From positions 1 to 64,000 of the forward strand of contig JAKVBL010000011.1 in the NCBI GenBank assembly GCA_022447365.1: a stretch of DNA of 64,000 bases. The letters run 5' to 3'. Shown in pieces: positions 53,265 through 61,461 of this stretch. Under the pieces are notes generated by a model, which searched no databases, was not told the DNA's origin, and was given only the letters and a program-made list of their open reading frames with translations. This DNA comes from Oleiphilaceae bacterium. Lineage in GTDB: Bacteria > Pseudomonadota > Gammaproteobacteria > Pseudomonadales > Oleiphilaceae. The stretch's first letter is position 1, and each line of letters starts with the position of its first letter. The position numbers and the translations under genes are program-made.

Positions 53265-53810
53265 ATGACACGATCAGCACGCACAATTTTATGTTTCTTA
53301 ACATTCGCTTTTGCGAGCCAGAACAGTTCTGCTAACGCTTGCCCGGAATGGTTGAATATCGATATCGGTAAACTTCACAGTCAAGAAACATTGAACCTAT
53401 GCGAGATCACTTCCGGAAAAAATGTTTTAATTGTCAATACGGCAAGCCACTGTGGATTTACACCGCAATTCAAGGAGTTGCAGGCCCTCTACGAAAAGTA
53501 CGAGAACCAGAACTTCACAGTCATTGGATTCCCCTCAAATAGCTTTCGACAGGCTGCTAAGTCTGAGGAAAAAGCAGCCGAAGTGTGTTTCGTCAATTTT
53601 GGTGTAAAATTCACAATGACAGAGACGGTTGATGTTCGCGGCTCAAGTGCTCACCCGGTGTTCAAAGAATTGAGCGCCCAAAGTTCTGAGCCAAGATGGA
53701 ACTTCGACAAATATTTAGTTAACACCCAAGGCGAAGTCGTAGAAGTTTTTGGCAGTTCCGTGAGGCCAAACGCAGCCGTGCTTTCACGTGCGATCGACAA
53801 CTTACTTTAA
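53265..53810 (+). CDS. Glutathione peroxidase family protein, exported
   Basis: 181 aa thiol peroxidase. The signal peptide runs to about residue 25 (ILCFLTFAFASQNSSANA). The peroxidatic Cys is in VNTASHCGFTPQFKELQALY; the second motif reads GFPSNSFRQAAKSEEKAAEVC instead of the common FPCNQF...E, so the usual Gln is replaced, and PRWNFDKYLV carries the conserved Trp and Asn. It probably reduces peroxides in the periplasm with thioredoxin-like partners. It ends 18 bp before folX. Confidence 0.85.
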   Translation: MTRSARTILCFLTFAFASQNSSANACPEWLNIDIGKLHSQETLNLCEITSGKNVLIVNTASHCGFTPQFKELQALYEKYENQNFTVIGFPSNSFRQAAKSEEKAAEVCFVNFGVKFTMTETVDVRGSSAHPVFKELSAQSSEPRWNFDKYLVNTQGEVVEVFGSSVRPNAAVLSRAIDNLL

Positions 53811-53828
53811 ACTGACATAGAGATTCGA

Positions 53829-54200
53829 ATGAGCTCATCAGACACAAGCCAAGCGATTATCAACATTACCAACCTCCGGTTGCGAACATTTATTGGCTTT
53901 AATCAGGAAGAAAAAGAGAAGCAACAAGATGTCGTGATCAACGCTGAGATTCACTATCCGGCTAGTAAATTATGCCTAAGCGATAGCGTAGACGACGCCC
54001 TGAATTATAAAGACATTACTAAGAAAGTGATTAAGCACGTCGAGCAAGGCAGATTCTTATTGCTCGAGAAATTAGTGAGTGACGTTTTATTGATTTGTCA
54101 TGAACATCCCTGGGTCAGCTATGCTCGTGTTAAGATAGATAAACCACATGCATTACGCTTTGCTGATTCTGTTTCACTCTCACTTGAATTTCAAGCCTAA
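53829..54200 (+). CDS. folX: Dihydroneopterin triphosphate 2'-epimerase
   Basis: 123 aa, FolB/FolX fold. The wording [60 protein letters not shown] and [20 protein letters not shown] matches FolX rather than FolB. It epimerises dihydroneopterin triphosphate to dihydromonapterin triphosphate. With folE and folM downstream it makes tetrahydromonapterin, in Pseudomonas a cofactor of phenylalanine hydroxylase. Confidence 0.9.
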   Translation: MSSSDTSQAIINITNLRLRTFIGFNQEEKEKQQDVVINAEIHYPASKLCLSDSVDDALNYKDITKKVIKHVEQGRFLLLEKLVSDVLLICHEHPWVSYARVKIDKPHALRFADSVSLSLEFQA

Positions 54201-54239
54201 TTCCACGCTGTCCAAAGCACTCAACAGAAGGACTAAATC

Positions 54240-54914
54240 ATGGAAGCTCTAAGCACCACAGTCACTCACAAAGTGAGCCAAGAAGCGCGCTTGGTTCGAG
54301 ACGCGCTCGTCGAAGCAGGCCTTGAAACGCCACTCATCCCAACAGGATTAAATAACGACCAAAAATACGAACGTTTGAAGTCCTTGTTTACAGACGTAGT
54401 ATCAACACTTGGCCTTGATCTGAACGATGACAGCCTAGCCGAGACACCTCATCGAATTGCTAAGATGTACGTTCGCGAGATATTTTCTGGTCTCGACTAT
54501 GGAAACTTCCCAAAGATTTCTGTGATCGACAATAAAATGAATGTTGATGAGATGGTGACGGTATCTAACATTAGCGTCACTAGCACCTGTGAGCATCACT
54601 TCGTAACGATCGATGGTTCAGCAAAGGTTGCATACATTCCAAAAGACAAAGTGATTGGCTTATCGAAAATTAATCGTATTGTTCGATTCTTCGCTCAACG
54701 CCCTCAGGTTCAGGAAAGACTGACACAACAAGTTCTATTAGCATTACAGACATTGCTTGGAACGGAAGATGTTGCGGTGTCCATTAACGCAACTCATTAC
54801 TGTGTTAAATCGCGCGGCATAATGGATTCAAACTCTTACACGTCAACGACTGCATTAGGCGGAACATTCAAGTCGAATGAGCGCACCCGTCAAGAGTTTT
54901 TGTCACAGGCCTAG
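54240..54914 (+). CDS. folE: GTP cyclohydrolase I
   Basis: 224 aa. Zinc ligands are Cys and His in [12 protein letters not shown] and the second Cys in [36 protein letters not shown] and [25 protein letters not shown] are typical. It converts GTP to dihydroneopterin triphosphate. Located between folX and folM, it probably serves the monapterin branch; a second cyclohydrolase for folate may exist elsewhere. A good AGAAGGAC lies before the ATG. Confidence 0.94.
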   Translation: MEALSTTVTHKVSQEARLVRDALVEAGLETPLIPTGLNNDQKYERLKSLFTDVVSTLGLDLNDDSLAETPHRIAKMYVREIFSGLDYGNFPKISVIDNKMNVDEMVTVSNISVTSTCEHHFVTIDGSAKVAYIPKDKVIGLSKINRIVRFFAQRPQVQERLTQQVLLALQTLLGTEDVAVSINATHYCVKSRGIMDSNSYTSTTALGGTFKSNERTRQEFLSQA

Positions 54915-54920
54915 GTTGAA

Positions 54921-55643
54921 ATGGATCATAAACACTGCATATTGATTACAGGGATTACTAAACGACTAGGCTTGGCCCTCGCTCACCATTTTTTAGATAA
55001 AGGCTGGCAAGTCGTCGGCACCTATCGCAGTGAGTCGGAGTCATTGAACTCTCTATGGGACAAAGGAGCAACTTTGTACCAATGCGATTTTCAGGATATG
55101 GATGCGGTCAACGATTTAAACGCTGAAATCAAATTGAAACACATACGTCTACGCGCCGTGATCCACAATGCGTCAGATTGGATGCCAGAAGGAAAAGGCT
55201 TCCCAAACGAGCAAGTGTTCGATCGTATGTTTAATGTGCATACCAAGGTCCCATATTTATTTAACCTCAACCTGCGAGACAATCTCAGAAATTCGAGCAA
55301 TGCAGAGCATCTTGCAGATATTATCCACATCACAGATTTTGTCGCCGAAAAAGGAAGTAAAAAGCATATTGCATACGCGGCGAGCAAAGCGGCACTAGAA
55401 AACCTTACGCTATCTTTTGCGGCAGCATTTGCGCCAGAAATTAAAGTGAACTCAATCGCACCAGCACTTCTGAAATTCAACGAAGGTGACGATGACGAGT
55501 ACAAACAGAAAGCCGTGAAGAAGGCTAGCCTACCCTGGGAAGGCGGTTTCGAAGAAGCAACTGCAACAGTCGAATATCTTCTCGAAAGCAAGTACGTTAC
55601 CGGTCGCATCCTCAATCTTGATGGCGGACGCCACATAAAATAA
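54921..55643 (+). CDS. folM: Dihydromonapterin reductase
   Basis: 240 aa short-chain dehydrogenase. The cofactor motif is TGITKRLGLALAHHFLDKGWQVVGTYR, in which the FolM-type T-G-x-x-x-R-x-G pattern replaces TGxxxGxG; the active-site YxxxK is AYAASKAALENL. The C-terminus ILNLDGGRHIK is characteristic. It reduces dihydromonapterin (and dihydrofolate weakly) with NADPH. It starts 6 bp after folE. Confidence 0.9.
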   Translation: MDHKHCILITGITKRLGLALAHHFLDKGWQVVGTYRSESESLNSLWDKGATLYQCDFQDMDAVNDLNAEIKLKHIRLRAVIHNASDWMPEGKGFPNEQVFDRMFNVHTKVPYLFNLNLRDNLRNSSNAEHLADIIHITDFVAEKGSKKHIAYAASKAALENLTLSFAAAFAPEIKVNSIAPALLKFNEGDDDEYKQKAVKKASLPWEGGFEEATATVEYLLESKYVTGRILNLDGGRHIK

Positions 55644-55645
55644 AC

Positions 55646-55667
55646 GGCATAAGTTTCGTCTTATGCC
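55646..55667. other. Perfect hairpin directly after folM
   Basis: GGCATAAG-TTTCGT-CTTATGCC, an 8-bp perfect stem two bases after the folM stop. There is no T-run on the plus strand, so it is more likely an mRNA 3' stabiliser or a rho-assisted end than an intrinsic terminator. Confidence 0.5.
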
Positions 55668-55894
55668 AAAGCTTGGCGCTTGGGATTGTGAGATCTCGCT
55701 TCTCCAAACACCCCTGAATTGAACTTAATAACACCTCATCAGTCATACAATTTAGATCTAGCATTTTTCGCATCAACCTAATTCGAAAAATTGTTCCAAT
55801 AATTTTTAGGTAATTTGATCCAAGGAAAAATAAAGGACGTAAAAATCACTGAGAGTCTTTACCTGTTCTCATTTAACATCCAAGCTTGTCCCTT

Positions 55895-55925
55895 AGCCGC
55901 TATGCTTGCCATGCGGCTTTTTTTA
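55895..55925 (+). terminator. Intrinsic terminator-like hairpin in the folM-hutZ gap
   Basis: AGCCGC pairs with GCGGCT, with ATG/CAT allowing a short extension, followed by TTTTTTTATT. It lies 250 bp after folM with no gene in between; the intervening 55668-55894 holds nothing I recognise. A small untranslated RNA ending here is possible but unsupported. Confidence 0.55.
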
Positions 55926-55944
55926 TTCTCTCTTAAACTCACAT

Positions 55945-55975
55945 TTGGGGTCAGAGTCTTTTCACTCTCCCTCCC
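55945..55975. repeat. Degraded copy of the REP-like palindrome
   Basis: TTTGGGGTCAGAGTC-TTTT-CACTCTCCCTCCC: the left arm equals that of the perfect element at 52144-52183, while the right arm has lost the GACCCC part. It lies immediately downstream of the hutZ stop. Confidence 0.6.
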
Positions 55976-55979
55976 TTTT

Positions 55980-56507
55980 TTAAGCCGCTTCTTCTTCGCG
56001 CTTTTTATGGCCGTCACGCAAATGTTCGATGCTATCGCCTAAAAAGCCTTCTCCCTTGATCGCATAAGCCTTACCAAAACCAACCACATAGCGCCCTTCA
56101 TTTGGCGTTAATTTATACAGCTTAAAATCAGTATGGCTAGCCAAACCCGTAATACGATCGCCAAAGCGTTCAACTAGGCAATCTATGCCTTTTTGCCATC
56201 CTTCAGCCTGGTATTCAATCAACTCAGATTTAGCTGCATAGTTGACACGCTCAAGTGCAAACAACTGCTTAGATGTGTCTTCGTCCGCACTCACTAAAAT
56301 TGAGGCAACCGGATTATTCGCAAGGTAAACGCCATGACGGGCCACGTCACTAAGTAGTACATAAAAGTTCTTTTCATCCATCGCGAAAGGCGCATACGAC
56401 GCAAACGGCAAACCTTCGGTGGTAATGGTCGAAAGGTTGAGCGTTTTTCTCTCTTGAAGAAAGGACTCAATGTCGCCTTCTAATTTTTTTAGTTTCTCTT
56501 CTCTCAT
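55980..56507 (-). CDS. hutZ: Haem utilisation protein HutZ (HugZ family)
   Basis: 175 aa, split-barrel PNPOx-like fold. FLQERKTLNLSTITTEGLPFASYAPFAMDEKNFYVLLSDVARHGVYLANNP, GERFGDRITGLASHTDFKLYKLTP and GRYVVGFGKAYAI match HutZ/HugZ. Family members bind haem and, for HugZ, open the porphyrin ring to release iron. The C-terminal IEHLRDGHKK contains candidate haem-ligand His residues. It follows hutX after 22 bp on the minus strand. Confidence 0.88.
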   Translation of the reverse strand: MREEKLKKLEGDIESFLQERKTLNLSTITTEGLPFASYAPFAMDEKNFYVLLSDVARHGVYLANNPVASILVSADEDTSKQLFALERVNYAAKSELIEYQAEGWQKGIDCLVERFGDRITGLASHTDFKLYKLTPNEGRYVVGFGKAYAIKGEGFLGDSIEHLRDGHKKREEEAA

Positions 56508-56529
56508 GTTCTTGTCCTACTAAGTTCTA

Positions 56530-56952
56530 TTACTCATTTACTTTTAGTTGTTTTGCTTGCGCCTGCATTTCTTTAAAACCATCCACTTGCGCATGAATCA
56601 ACTCGCCTGACTCATCACGCCCTAGGAATACTTTAAATATGCAATCATTGTTCTTGTCGCGGAATACAAAGGCATAGCTTTGACGACCACGGTGCAATTT
56701 ATCTTGGAAGGTAATTGCCTTTACGTTCTTTAAGTTCAAATGTCCTTGAAAGCCCGCAGCATTGCCATGCCCGAAGTTGTAAAAACCTTCGCCTAGCGTG
56801 CCTTTAGGAAATGCACCTTTAAATTCAAACACGCAACCTCCCGAGAATACGATTGTGGTCAGCGGCCCCCAAGTGCTTAGCAGTTCAAGTAAACCCTGCG
56901 CCTGCTCACCTTGAATAATTGGATCGTTATCAATATCAACTTTATCAGTCAT
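56530..56952 (-). CDS. hutX: Cytosolic haem carrier HutX
   Basis: 140 aa. The sequence LTTIVFSGGCVFEFKGAFPKGTLGEGFYNFGHG followed by LHRGRQSYAFVFRDKNNDCIFKVFLGRDESGEL is typical of HutX/HuvX, which receives haem and passes it to HutZ. First gene of the hutX-hutZ pair, divergent from hmuTUV; the 200-bp gap holds a Fur-type box. Confidence 0.88.
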   Translation of the reverse strand: MTDKVDIDNDPIIQGEQAQGLLELLSTWGPLTTIVFSGGCVFEFKGAFPKGTLGEGFYNFGHGNAAGFQGHLNLKNVKAITFQDKLHRGRQSYAFVFRDKNNDCIFKVFLGRDESGELIHAQVDGFKEMQAQAKQLKVNE

Positions 56953-57016
56953 ACCTTTTTCCTAGCGCGCTATATTCCCAAAGTCGCGAAAGGTAACAGA
57001 CGAAGCTTTACATGTA

Positions 57017-57035
57017 AATAAGAATTAGTCTCATT
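57017..57035. promoter_or_regulatory. Fur box between hutX and hmuT
   Basis: AATAAGAATTAGTCTCATT, a near-palindrome with half sites AATAAGA and AATGAGA. Its reverse complement agrees with the site at 63583-63601 in 16 of 19 positions. Placed to repress both divergent haem operons when iron is sufficient. Confidence 0.7.
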
Positions 57036-57152
57036 TCGATTGACATTACCATTACCGTTCTCTATTCTTGCGCTTTCTTAAATATCACCCTAAGAAAGTG
57101 CGACTTAAACTATTTTCTACGCACTATCTGTCACGCCCCTTCGGAGACCAAA

Positions 57153-58016
57153 ATGCGCAGCGCCGGAATTAGTTTTGCAAAATCATTGGCATGCTTTTCT
57201 CTACTTCTTACAGTTATTACCACACAAACAGCTCTCGCCGAAGATGAGACTCCTCGCATTATCAGCGCAGATCTAGGCACCACCCAAGTCCTACAAGCCC
57301 TTAACCTTCAGGATGCTATTATTGCTGTGGATGTCACGTCAGTTCGTCAACCCGAATTACGAGGCTTGCCCAGCATTGGCTACCACCGCCAACTTTCACC
57401 CGAAGGCTTACTAAGCATCAAAGCAGACGCTCTTGTAGGCGCCGCAGACATGGGTCCTGAAACCGCAATCAACGCTCTTGAAAAAACCGGCGTCCAAATT
57501 ATTCAACAGGAACCACCAAAAACAATCGATACTCTTATCGAAAACGTCCGTACACTTTCTACCGAATTTAATCACAAAGAAGACGGCGAAAAGCTCATCA
57601 ACATCATCGAAGAGATGCGCACAACACTTTCCAACACTTCGGTGAAACAAAAGACAGCGATCTTCCTCTTAGATATGGGCGGCCATGGTGGCGCCAACGG
57701 AAGCATGGCAGGTCAAGGCACAGGTGGCGACGCGTTTCTGAATCTACTTGGCCTAGAAAATATGGCGAAATTCCCAGCATATCGCGAAGCTTCACGCGAA
57801 TCACTCATCGCACTAAACCCAGACGTTATCGTATTAGCGAGCGGCGGTCGCCCTAGCAAAGGACCAAAACTAGAAGATAGCGAAGTCATCGCTTTAACGC
57901 GCGCAGCGAAAGAGAAAAACATTATGGGCATGAACGCCAGTACGCTCGTAGCCGGCCTAAGCGTTGCTGCGATGGACGAAGCCATTCGAGTTAAAACCAC
58001 GCTTGCCAAGAAGTAA
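57153..58016 (+). CDS. hmuT: Hemin ABC transporter, substrate-binding protein
   Basis: 287 aa periplasmic binding protein (type III, helical backbone). The signal peptide ends TALA/EDE; RIISADLGTTQVLQALNLQDAIIAVDVTS, RGLPSIGYHRQLSPEGLLSIKADALVG and the glycine-rich MGGHGGANGSMAGQGTGGDAFLNLLGL are typical of HmuT/HutB haem binders; the Tyr in IGYHRQL is the likely haem ligand. The permease and ATPase follow downstream. Confidence 0.9.
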   Translation: MRSAGISFAKSLACFSLLLTVITTQTALAEDETPRIISADLGTTQVLQALNLQDAIIAVDVTSVRQPELRGLPSIGYHRQLSPEGLLSIKADALVGAADMGPETAINALEKTGVQIIQQEPPKTIDTLIENVRTLSTEFNHKEDGEKLINIIEEMRTTLSNTSVKQKTAIFLLDMGGHGGANGSMAGQGTGGDAFLNLLGLENMAKFPAYREASRESLIALNPDVIVLASGGRPSKGPKLEDSEVIALTRAAKEKNIMGMNASTLVAGLSVAAMDEAIRVKTTLAKK

Positions 58017-58076
58017 TCGTTTTTAGTCAAACAGGCGCGTGTCAGCACGCGCCACTTATGTAATACCTCTTATAAT

Positions 58077-59096
58077 ATGCGCATACCTTTCAACTTACTG
58101 GTCGCCTTCTTTGCGCTCAGCACATTGTTTTTCGTCGGACTATCGATTGTTACAGGCGCTGTAAACATCAGCTTTAGTGATGCATACGGTGTAATCACCT
58201 CTTCGTTTAGCAACAGAGAAACCACTGAATACTCGCTTGCCTCTGTCGTACTTCTTGAACTCCGACTACCACGGATAGCGCTAGCCTTACTCGTCGGTTG
58301 CATACTCGCGCAAAGTGGAGCGGTGCTTCAAGGACTTTTCCGAAACCCACTAGCCGACCCCGGTATTATTGGCGTTTCTTCTGGTGCGGCGGTAGGCGCC
58401 ATCGTCGCCATCGTTGTTCTGCCTGAAGCATGGAAAGTATGGAGCATCCCGGGACTCGCTTTCTTAGCAGGTTTAGGTACTACCTTTCTTGTCTATTCAC
58501 TAGCTCGTTCTGAAAAAGGCACCTCAGTTGTTATTCTGCTTCTCGCAGGCGTGGCTATGTCTGCGTTAGCTGGAGCTGCGATTGGATTTATGACCTATTT
58601 TGCGGACGACAATAACCTACGAGAGTTAAGCGTCTGGCAAATGGGTTCGTTAGCTAAAGCAAAATCAGAAGAACTCCCATTACTGCTTTTTGTCTGCATT
58701 GTATTAGTCGTTTTATTCCAGCGACAAACCAATGCTTTAAACGCCTTGTTATTGGGTGAATCCGAAGCTCGTCATATGGGAATTAAAGTAGAGCGCCTAA
58801 AGAGAAACGCTATCATTCTTGTTGCAATAGGGGTCGGCGTGGCTGTGGCATATTCGGGAATCATAGGTTTTGTCGGGCTTGTAGTTCCGCATATCGTGCG
58901 CATGCTTTGCGGCCCAAATCACCGCTTTTTACTACCACTAAGCGCATTGCTGGGCGGCATGCTATTACTAATCTCTGACTTAGTTGCACGCACCATTTTG
59001 ACACCAGCAGAACTGCCAATCGGACTAATCACATCACTCGTTGGTGCTCCATTCTTTATTGTACTGCTGCTACGCGAACGGAAAAGGTGGTACTAA
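58077..59096 (+). CDS. hmuU: Hemin ABC transporter, permease
   Basis: 339 aa FecCD-type permease with about ten helices. LRLPRIALALLVGCILAQSGAVLQGLFRNPLADPGIIGVSSGAAVGA is the family hallmark, with GIIGFVGLVVPHIVRMLCGPNHR at the ATPase-coupling region. Its TAA overlaps the ATG of hmuV by one base. Works as a dimer with HmuV. Confidence 0.93.
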   Translation: MRIPFNLLVAFFALSTLFFVGLSIVTGAVNISFSDAYGVITSSFSNRETTEYSLASVVLLELRLPRIALALLVGCILAQSGAVLQGLFRNPLADPGIIGVSSGAAVGAIVAIVVLPEAWKVWSIPGLAFLAGLGTTFLVYSLARSEKGTSVVILLLAGVAMSALAGAAIGFMTYFADDNNLRELSVWQMGSLAKAKSEELPLLLFVCIVLVVLFQRQTNALNALLLGESEARHMGIKVERLKRNAIILVAIGVGVAVAYSGIIGFVGLVVPHIVRMLCGPNHRFLLPLSALLGGMLLLISDLVARTILTPAELPIGLITSLVGAPFFIVLLLRERKRWY

Positions 59097-59878
59097 TGAC
59101 AGCGACAAATCAAAAGCCAATACTTGAAGTCAAAAACCTTCAAGTCAAAGCAGGATCAAAGCTCCTACTAGAAACCACTAAAGAGCAGTTTAATGAGGGA
59201 GAGTTCTGGGCTGTTGTCGGCGCAAACGGCGCTGGGAAATCCACATTCTTAAAAGCGATTTCTGGCGATAATAGCTATAAAGGCGAGATTCTCCTTCACG
59301 GAAAAGAGCTAAAACAGTGGAATGCAATGGATCGTGCTCGCCATGTTGGCGTGCTACCTCAATCCTCTACGCTTTCCTTCGCTTTTAAAGCAAAAGAAGT
59401 CGTCGAGCTAGGCTTAACACCTTTATCATTAAGTAGAGAGCAAGCTGAGAAAGAGGTTGAAGAATGCATGCGCCGTTGCGATTGCCTGCACCTTGCGGAT
59501 AGCTTTTACCCACTTCTGTCAGGTGGCGAACAACAACGCGTAAACCTCGCACGCGTATTGGTACAAATTAGCCAAGCCAAACAAACACCCGTGTTATTGT
59601 TAGACGAAGCACTCTCAGCCCAAGACCTTGGACACCAACACCAACTATTAGAATTTGTCACTCAACTCTGTAAACAGCACAACATACTCATTGTTGGCGT
59701 ACTCCACGACCTAAACCATGTACTGAAATACTGCGACAAGGCCTTACTCATCGACCAAGGCAAAGCTGTTCAAAAAGGCAATGTGGCAGACGTACTCAAT
59801 GCCGAAAACATTGAACGCTGCTGGAAATACAAAGCGGAATTCGCCAGCTCATCCGAAGGATATAAGCTGATTATTTGA
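59096..59878 (+). CDS. hmuV: Hemin ABC transporter, ATPase
   Basis: 260 aa ABC ATPase with Walker A GANGAGKST, signature LSGGEQQR and Walker B VLLLDEALSAQD, where Ala replaces the usual Pro after DE as in many HmuV proteins; the switch His is in GVLHDLNHVLKYCD. ATG 59096 overlaps the hmuU stop (TAATG) and has AAGGTGG upstream, so it is preferred to the in-frame GTG at 59087. A heptamer tandem repeat begins 12 bp after the stop. Confidence 0.93.
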   Translation: MTATNQKPILEVKNLQVKAGSKLLLETTKEQFNEGEFWAVVGANGAGKSTFLKAISGDNSYKGEILLHGKELKQWNAMDRARHVGVLPQSSTLSFAFKAKEVVELGLTPLSLSREQAEKEVEECMRRCDCLHLADSFYPLLSGGEQQRVNLARVLVQISQAKQTPVLLLDEALSAQDLGHQHQLLEFVTQLCKQHNILIVGVLHDLNHVLKYCDKALLIDQGKAVQKGNVADVLNAENIERCWKYKAEFASSSEGYKLII

Positions 59879-59890
59879 TGGATAGCGAAA

Positions 59891-59967
59891 GCTAGAAGCT
59901 AGAAGCTAGAAGCTAGAAGCTAGAAGCTAGAAGCTAGAAGCTAGAAGCTAGAAGCTAGAAGCTAGAA
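59891..59967. repeat. Eleven exact tandem copies of a 7-bp unit
   Basis: GCTAGAA is repeated 11 times without a mismatch over 77 bp, starting 12 bp downstream of hmuV. Each unit contains CTAG, a tetranucleotide usually rare in proteobacteria. The array is outside any gene I can support. Copy number is likely variable between strains. Confidence 0.95.
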
Positions 59968-60225
59968 AATTATCATTCCAAGTCATATTTACGTGCCAAA
60001 GAACTCGACTCGAAGGGTGAACGGAACGATTAATCTATTGTTTTTATCTGCAGCTTAATAAACAAACCTCCTACCCATCTTACAGCCAATAACGAGTCAG
60101 CTTCTTTGCCTAAAGAGGCGCTCTCACAATGACCCCGCTAGTGATACATTTCATATTCGGCGCTATAAGCAGTGCGCCACCAGCTCTATATACCCATATA
60201 AACAACATCATCATTTATTTCAGGC
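59968..60225. other. Non-coding gap between the heptamer array and the hmuY terminator
   Basis: No convincing reading frame, RNA gene or repeat was seen. It separates the plus-strand hmuTUV operon from the convergent receptor operon. Confidence 0.4.
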
Positions 60226-60255
60226 AAAAAAATACCCCTACATCAGGGGTATTTT
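60226..60255 (-). terminator. Terminator of the TonB receptor-hmuY operon
   Basis: AAAATACCCCT-ACATC-AGGGGTATTTT, an 11-bp perfect stem; on the minus strand it is followed by a run of seven Ts, about 17 bp after the hmuY stop. Confidence 0.92.
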
Positions 60256-60271
60256 CTCAACTAGCTAAGAC

Positions 60272-61417
60272 TTAGTTAGAAGTATTCTCAACAAAACGAA
60301 TTGTTGGATAGCCACTTGTCCCGGTGCCGTCATAGTAATTGATAATCTGCAGATTATAGACTTTCGCATCAGCATCCGTGGCGTCAGTATCAATCGTATA
60401 CGTGCGATAGTTTGGCCACAACTTATGGTTACCTTCTAAATTGTACGCATACCATTCGTTAGCAGTAAAGATGCTCGCATTTGAATCAGTAACATAGTGA
60501 TTTGAAATGTCACGACCAGACCCTGGCGCCATTGTCGCAGATGTGTATGCTTCAGCATCTGTAGTCGTCAATGGACCAAATACACCACCATTTCCGGAAC
60601 CCGAAATACCACCGTTCGTGCGAACATTAAAACCACGTGCTGGAGGAGCTGGCAATTCGAACTGAACATCCCAAGAAGCATCAGAGCACGCCACCTCAGC
60701 GGCCGTGTCGAAATCATAACACTCTGATTGCCCTGGCATTACATTCACAACAAATGACTCATTGGAATCAAGAATTTGCGAAGTACCCTGGGCTTGAACG
60801 TCAAATTCAAATGTTACTTCCGCATGCGCGTAGTCATACAAGAAATATGTCGCCTTCATGCGCGCATAACTATCACCCTCTGCAGAACGAATTAACCAAG
60901 AATTATCAGAGTTCGCACTAGTATTGGGAGGATTACCGCCACCAACGTGTTGGTAATTATACCAATCACCGCTCACCGCTAGATTCTCTGAATCCGAAAC
61001 AAACGTCAGAAGACTTGTATCGTACGACGCTAAAAGATGCTCTTCTTCGATAGCATCACTCGCATTAAGAAAAACGTTTACGTCAGCATCGTCACCACTG
61101 TAAAAATCATCTTGAGCAGCAGCCAGTGCACCTTCGACATTACCAATGCCGCTAGTACCACCATTCAAAATAGCGCCATTACGACGAAAACCTATGTGCC
61201 ATGCTGTTGACGCAGCCGCCTCCGCCGCAGTTAAACTAACTTCAGAGCCAGTTTCTAGATTGAAGTACGTGTAATCGGTATATGAAGATGCATCAATCTG
61301 TGTTGTTGGCGTGACACTTTCGTCTGAACCAACTACTGATGAAGATCCTGAACCGCCACAACCGACAAGTACTGCACTACTTACAGCAAGTGTTAATAAT
61401 TTCTTTTGATTAGTCAT
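60272..61417 (-). CDS. HmuY-family haem-binding lipoprotein, two tandem domains
   Basis: 381 aa lipoprotein: signal LTLAVSSAVLVGC with lipobox LVGC, then a Gly/Ser linker. Two HmuY-like domains follow, each with the W-x-I/V-x-F pattern then N-G-G-x-S-G: TAWHIGFRRNGAILNGGTSGIG and SWDVQFELPAPPARGFNVRTNGGISGSG. HmuY proteins of Bacteroidetes are hemophore-like lipoproteins passing haem to a TonB receptor; here it is encoded 44 bp behind such a receptor. The tandem arrangement suggests two binding sites. ATG 61417 has AAAGGG upstream; the longer start at 61453 is rejected. Confidence 0.82.
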   Translation of the reverse strand: MTNQKKLLTLAVSSAVLVGCGGSGSSSVVGSDESVTPTTQIDASSYTDYTYFNLETGSEVSLTAAEAAASTAWHIGFRRNGAILNGGTSGIGNVEGALAAAQDDFYSGDDADVNVFLNASDAIEEEHLLASYDTSLLTFVSDSENLAVSGDWYNYQHVGGGNPPNTSANSDNSWLIRSAEGDSYARMKATYFLYDYAHAEVTFEFDVQAQGTSQILDSNESFVVNVMPGQSECYDFDTAAEVACSDASWDVQFELPAPPARGFNVRTNGGISGSGNGGVFGPLTTTDAEAYTSATMAPGSGRDISNHYVTDSNASIFTANEWYAYNLEGNHKLWPNYRTYTIDTDATDADAKVYNLQIINYYDGTGTSGYPTIRFVENTSN

Positions 61418-61461
61418 TTTTTTACCCTTTACGAACAAGTTAGTAATTTTCAAATAGGCAT

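Noticed and set aside
55091-55636. 181-codon minus-strand frame
   Set aside because: Antisense to folM, which has full family motifs.
59891-59967. CRISPR array
   Set aside because: Units are 7 bp with no spacers; it is a simple tandem repeat.
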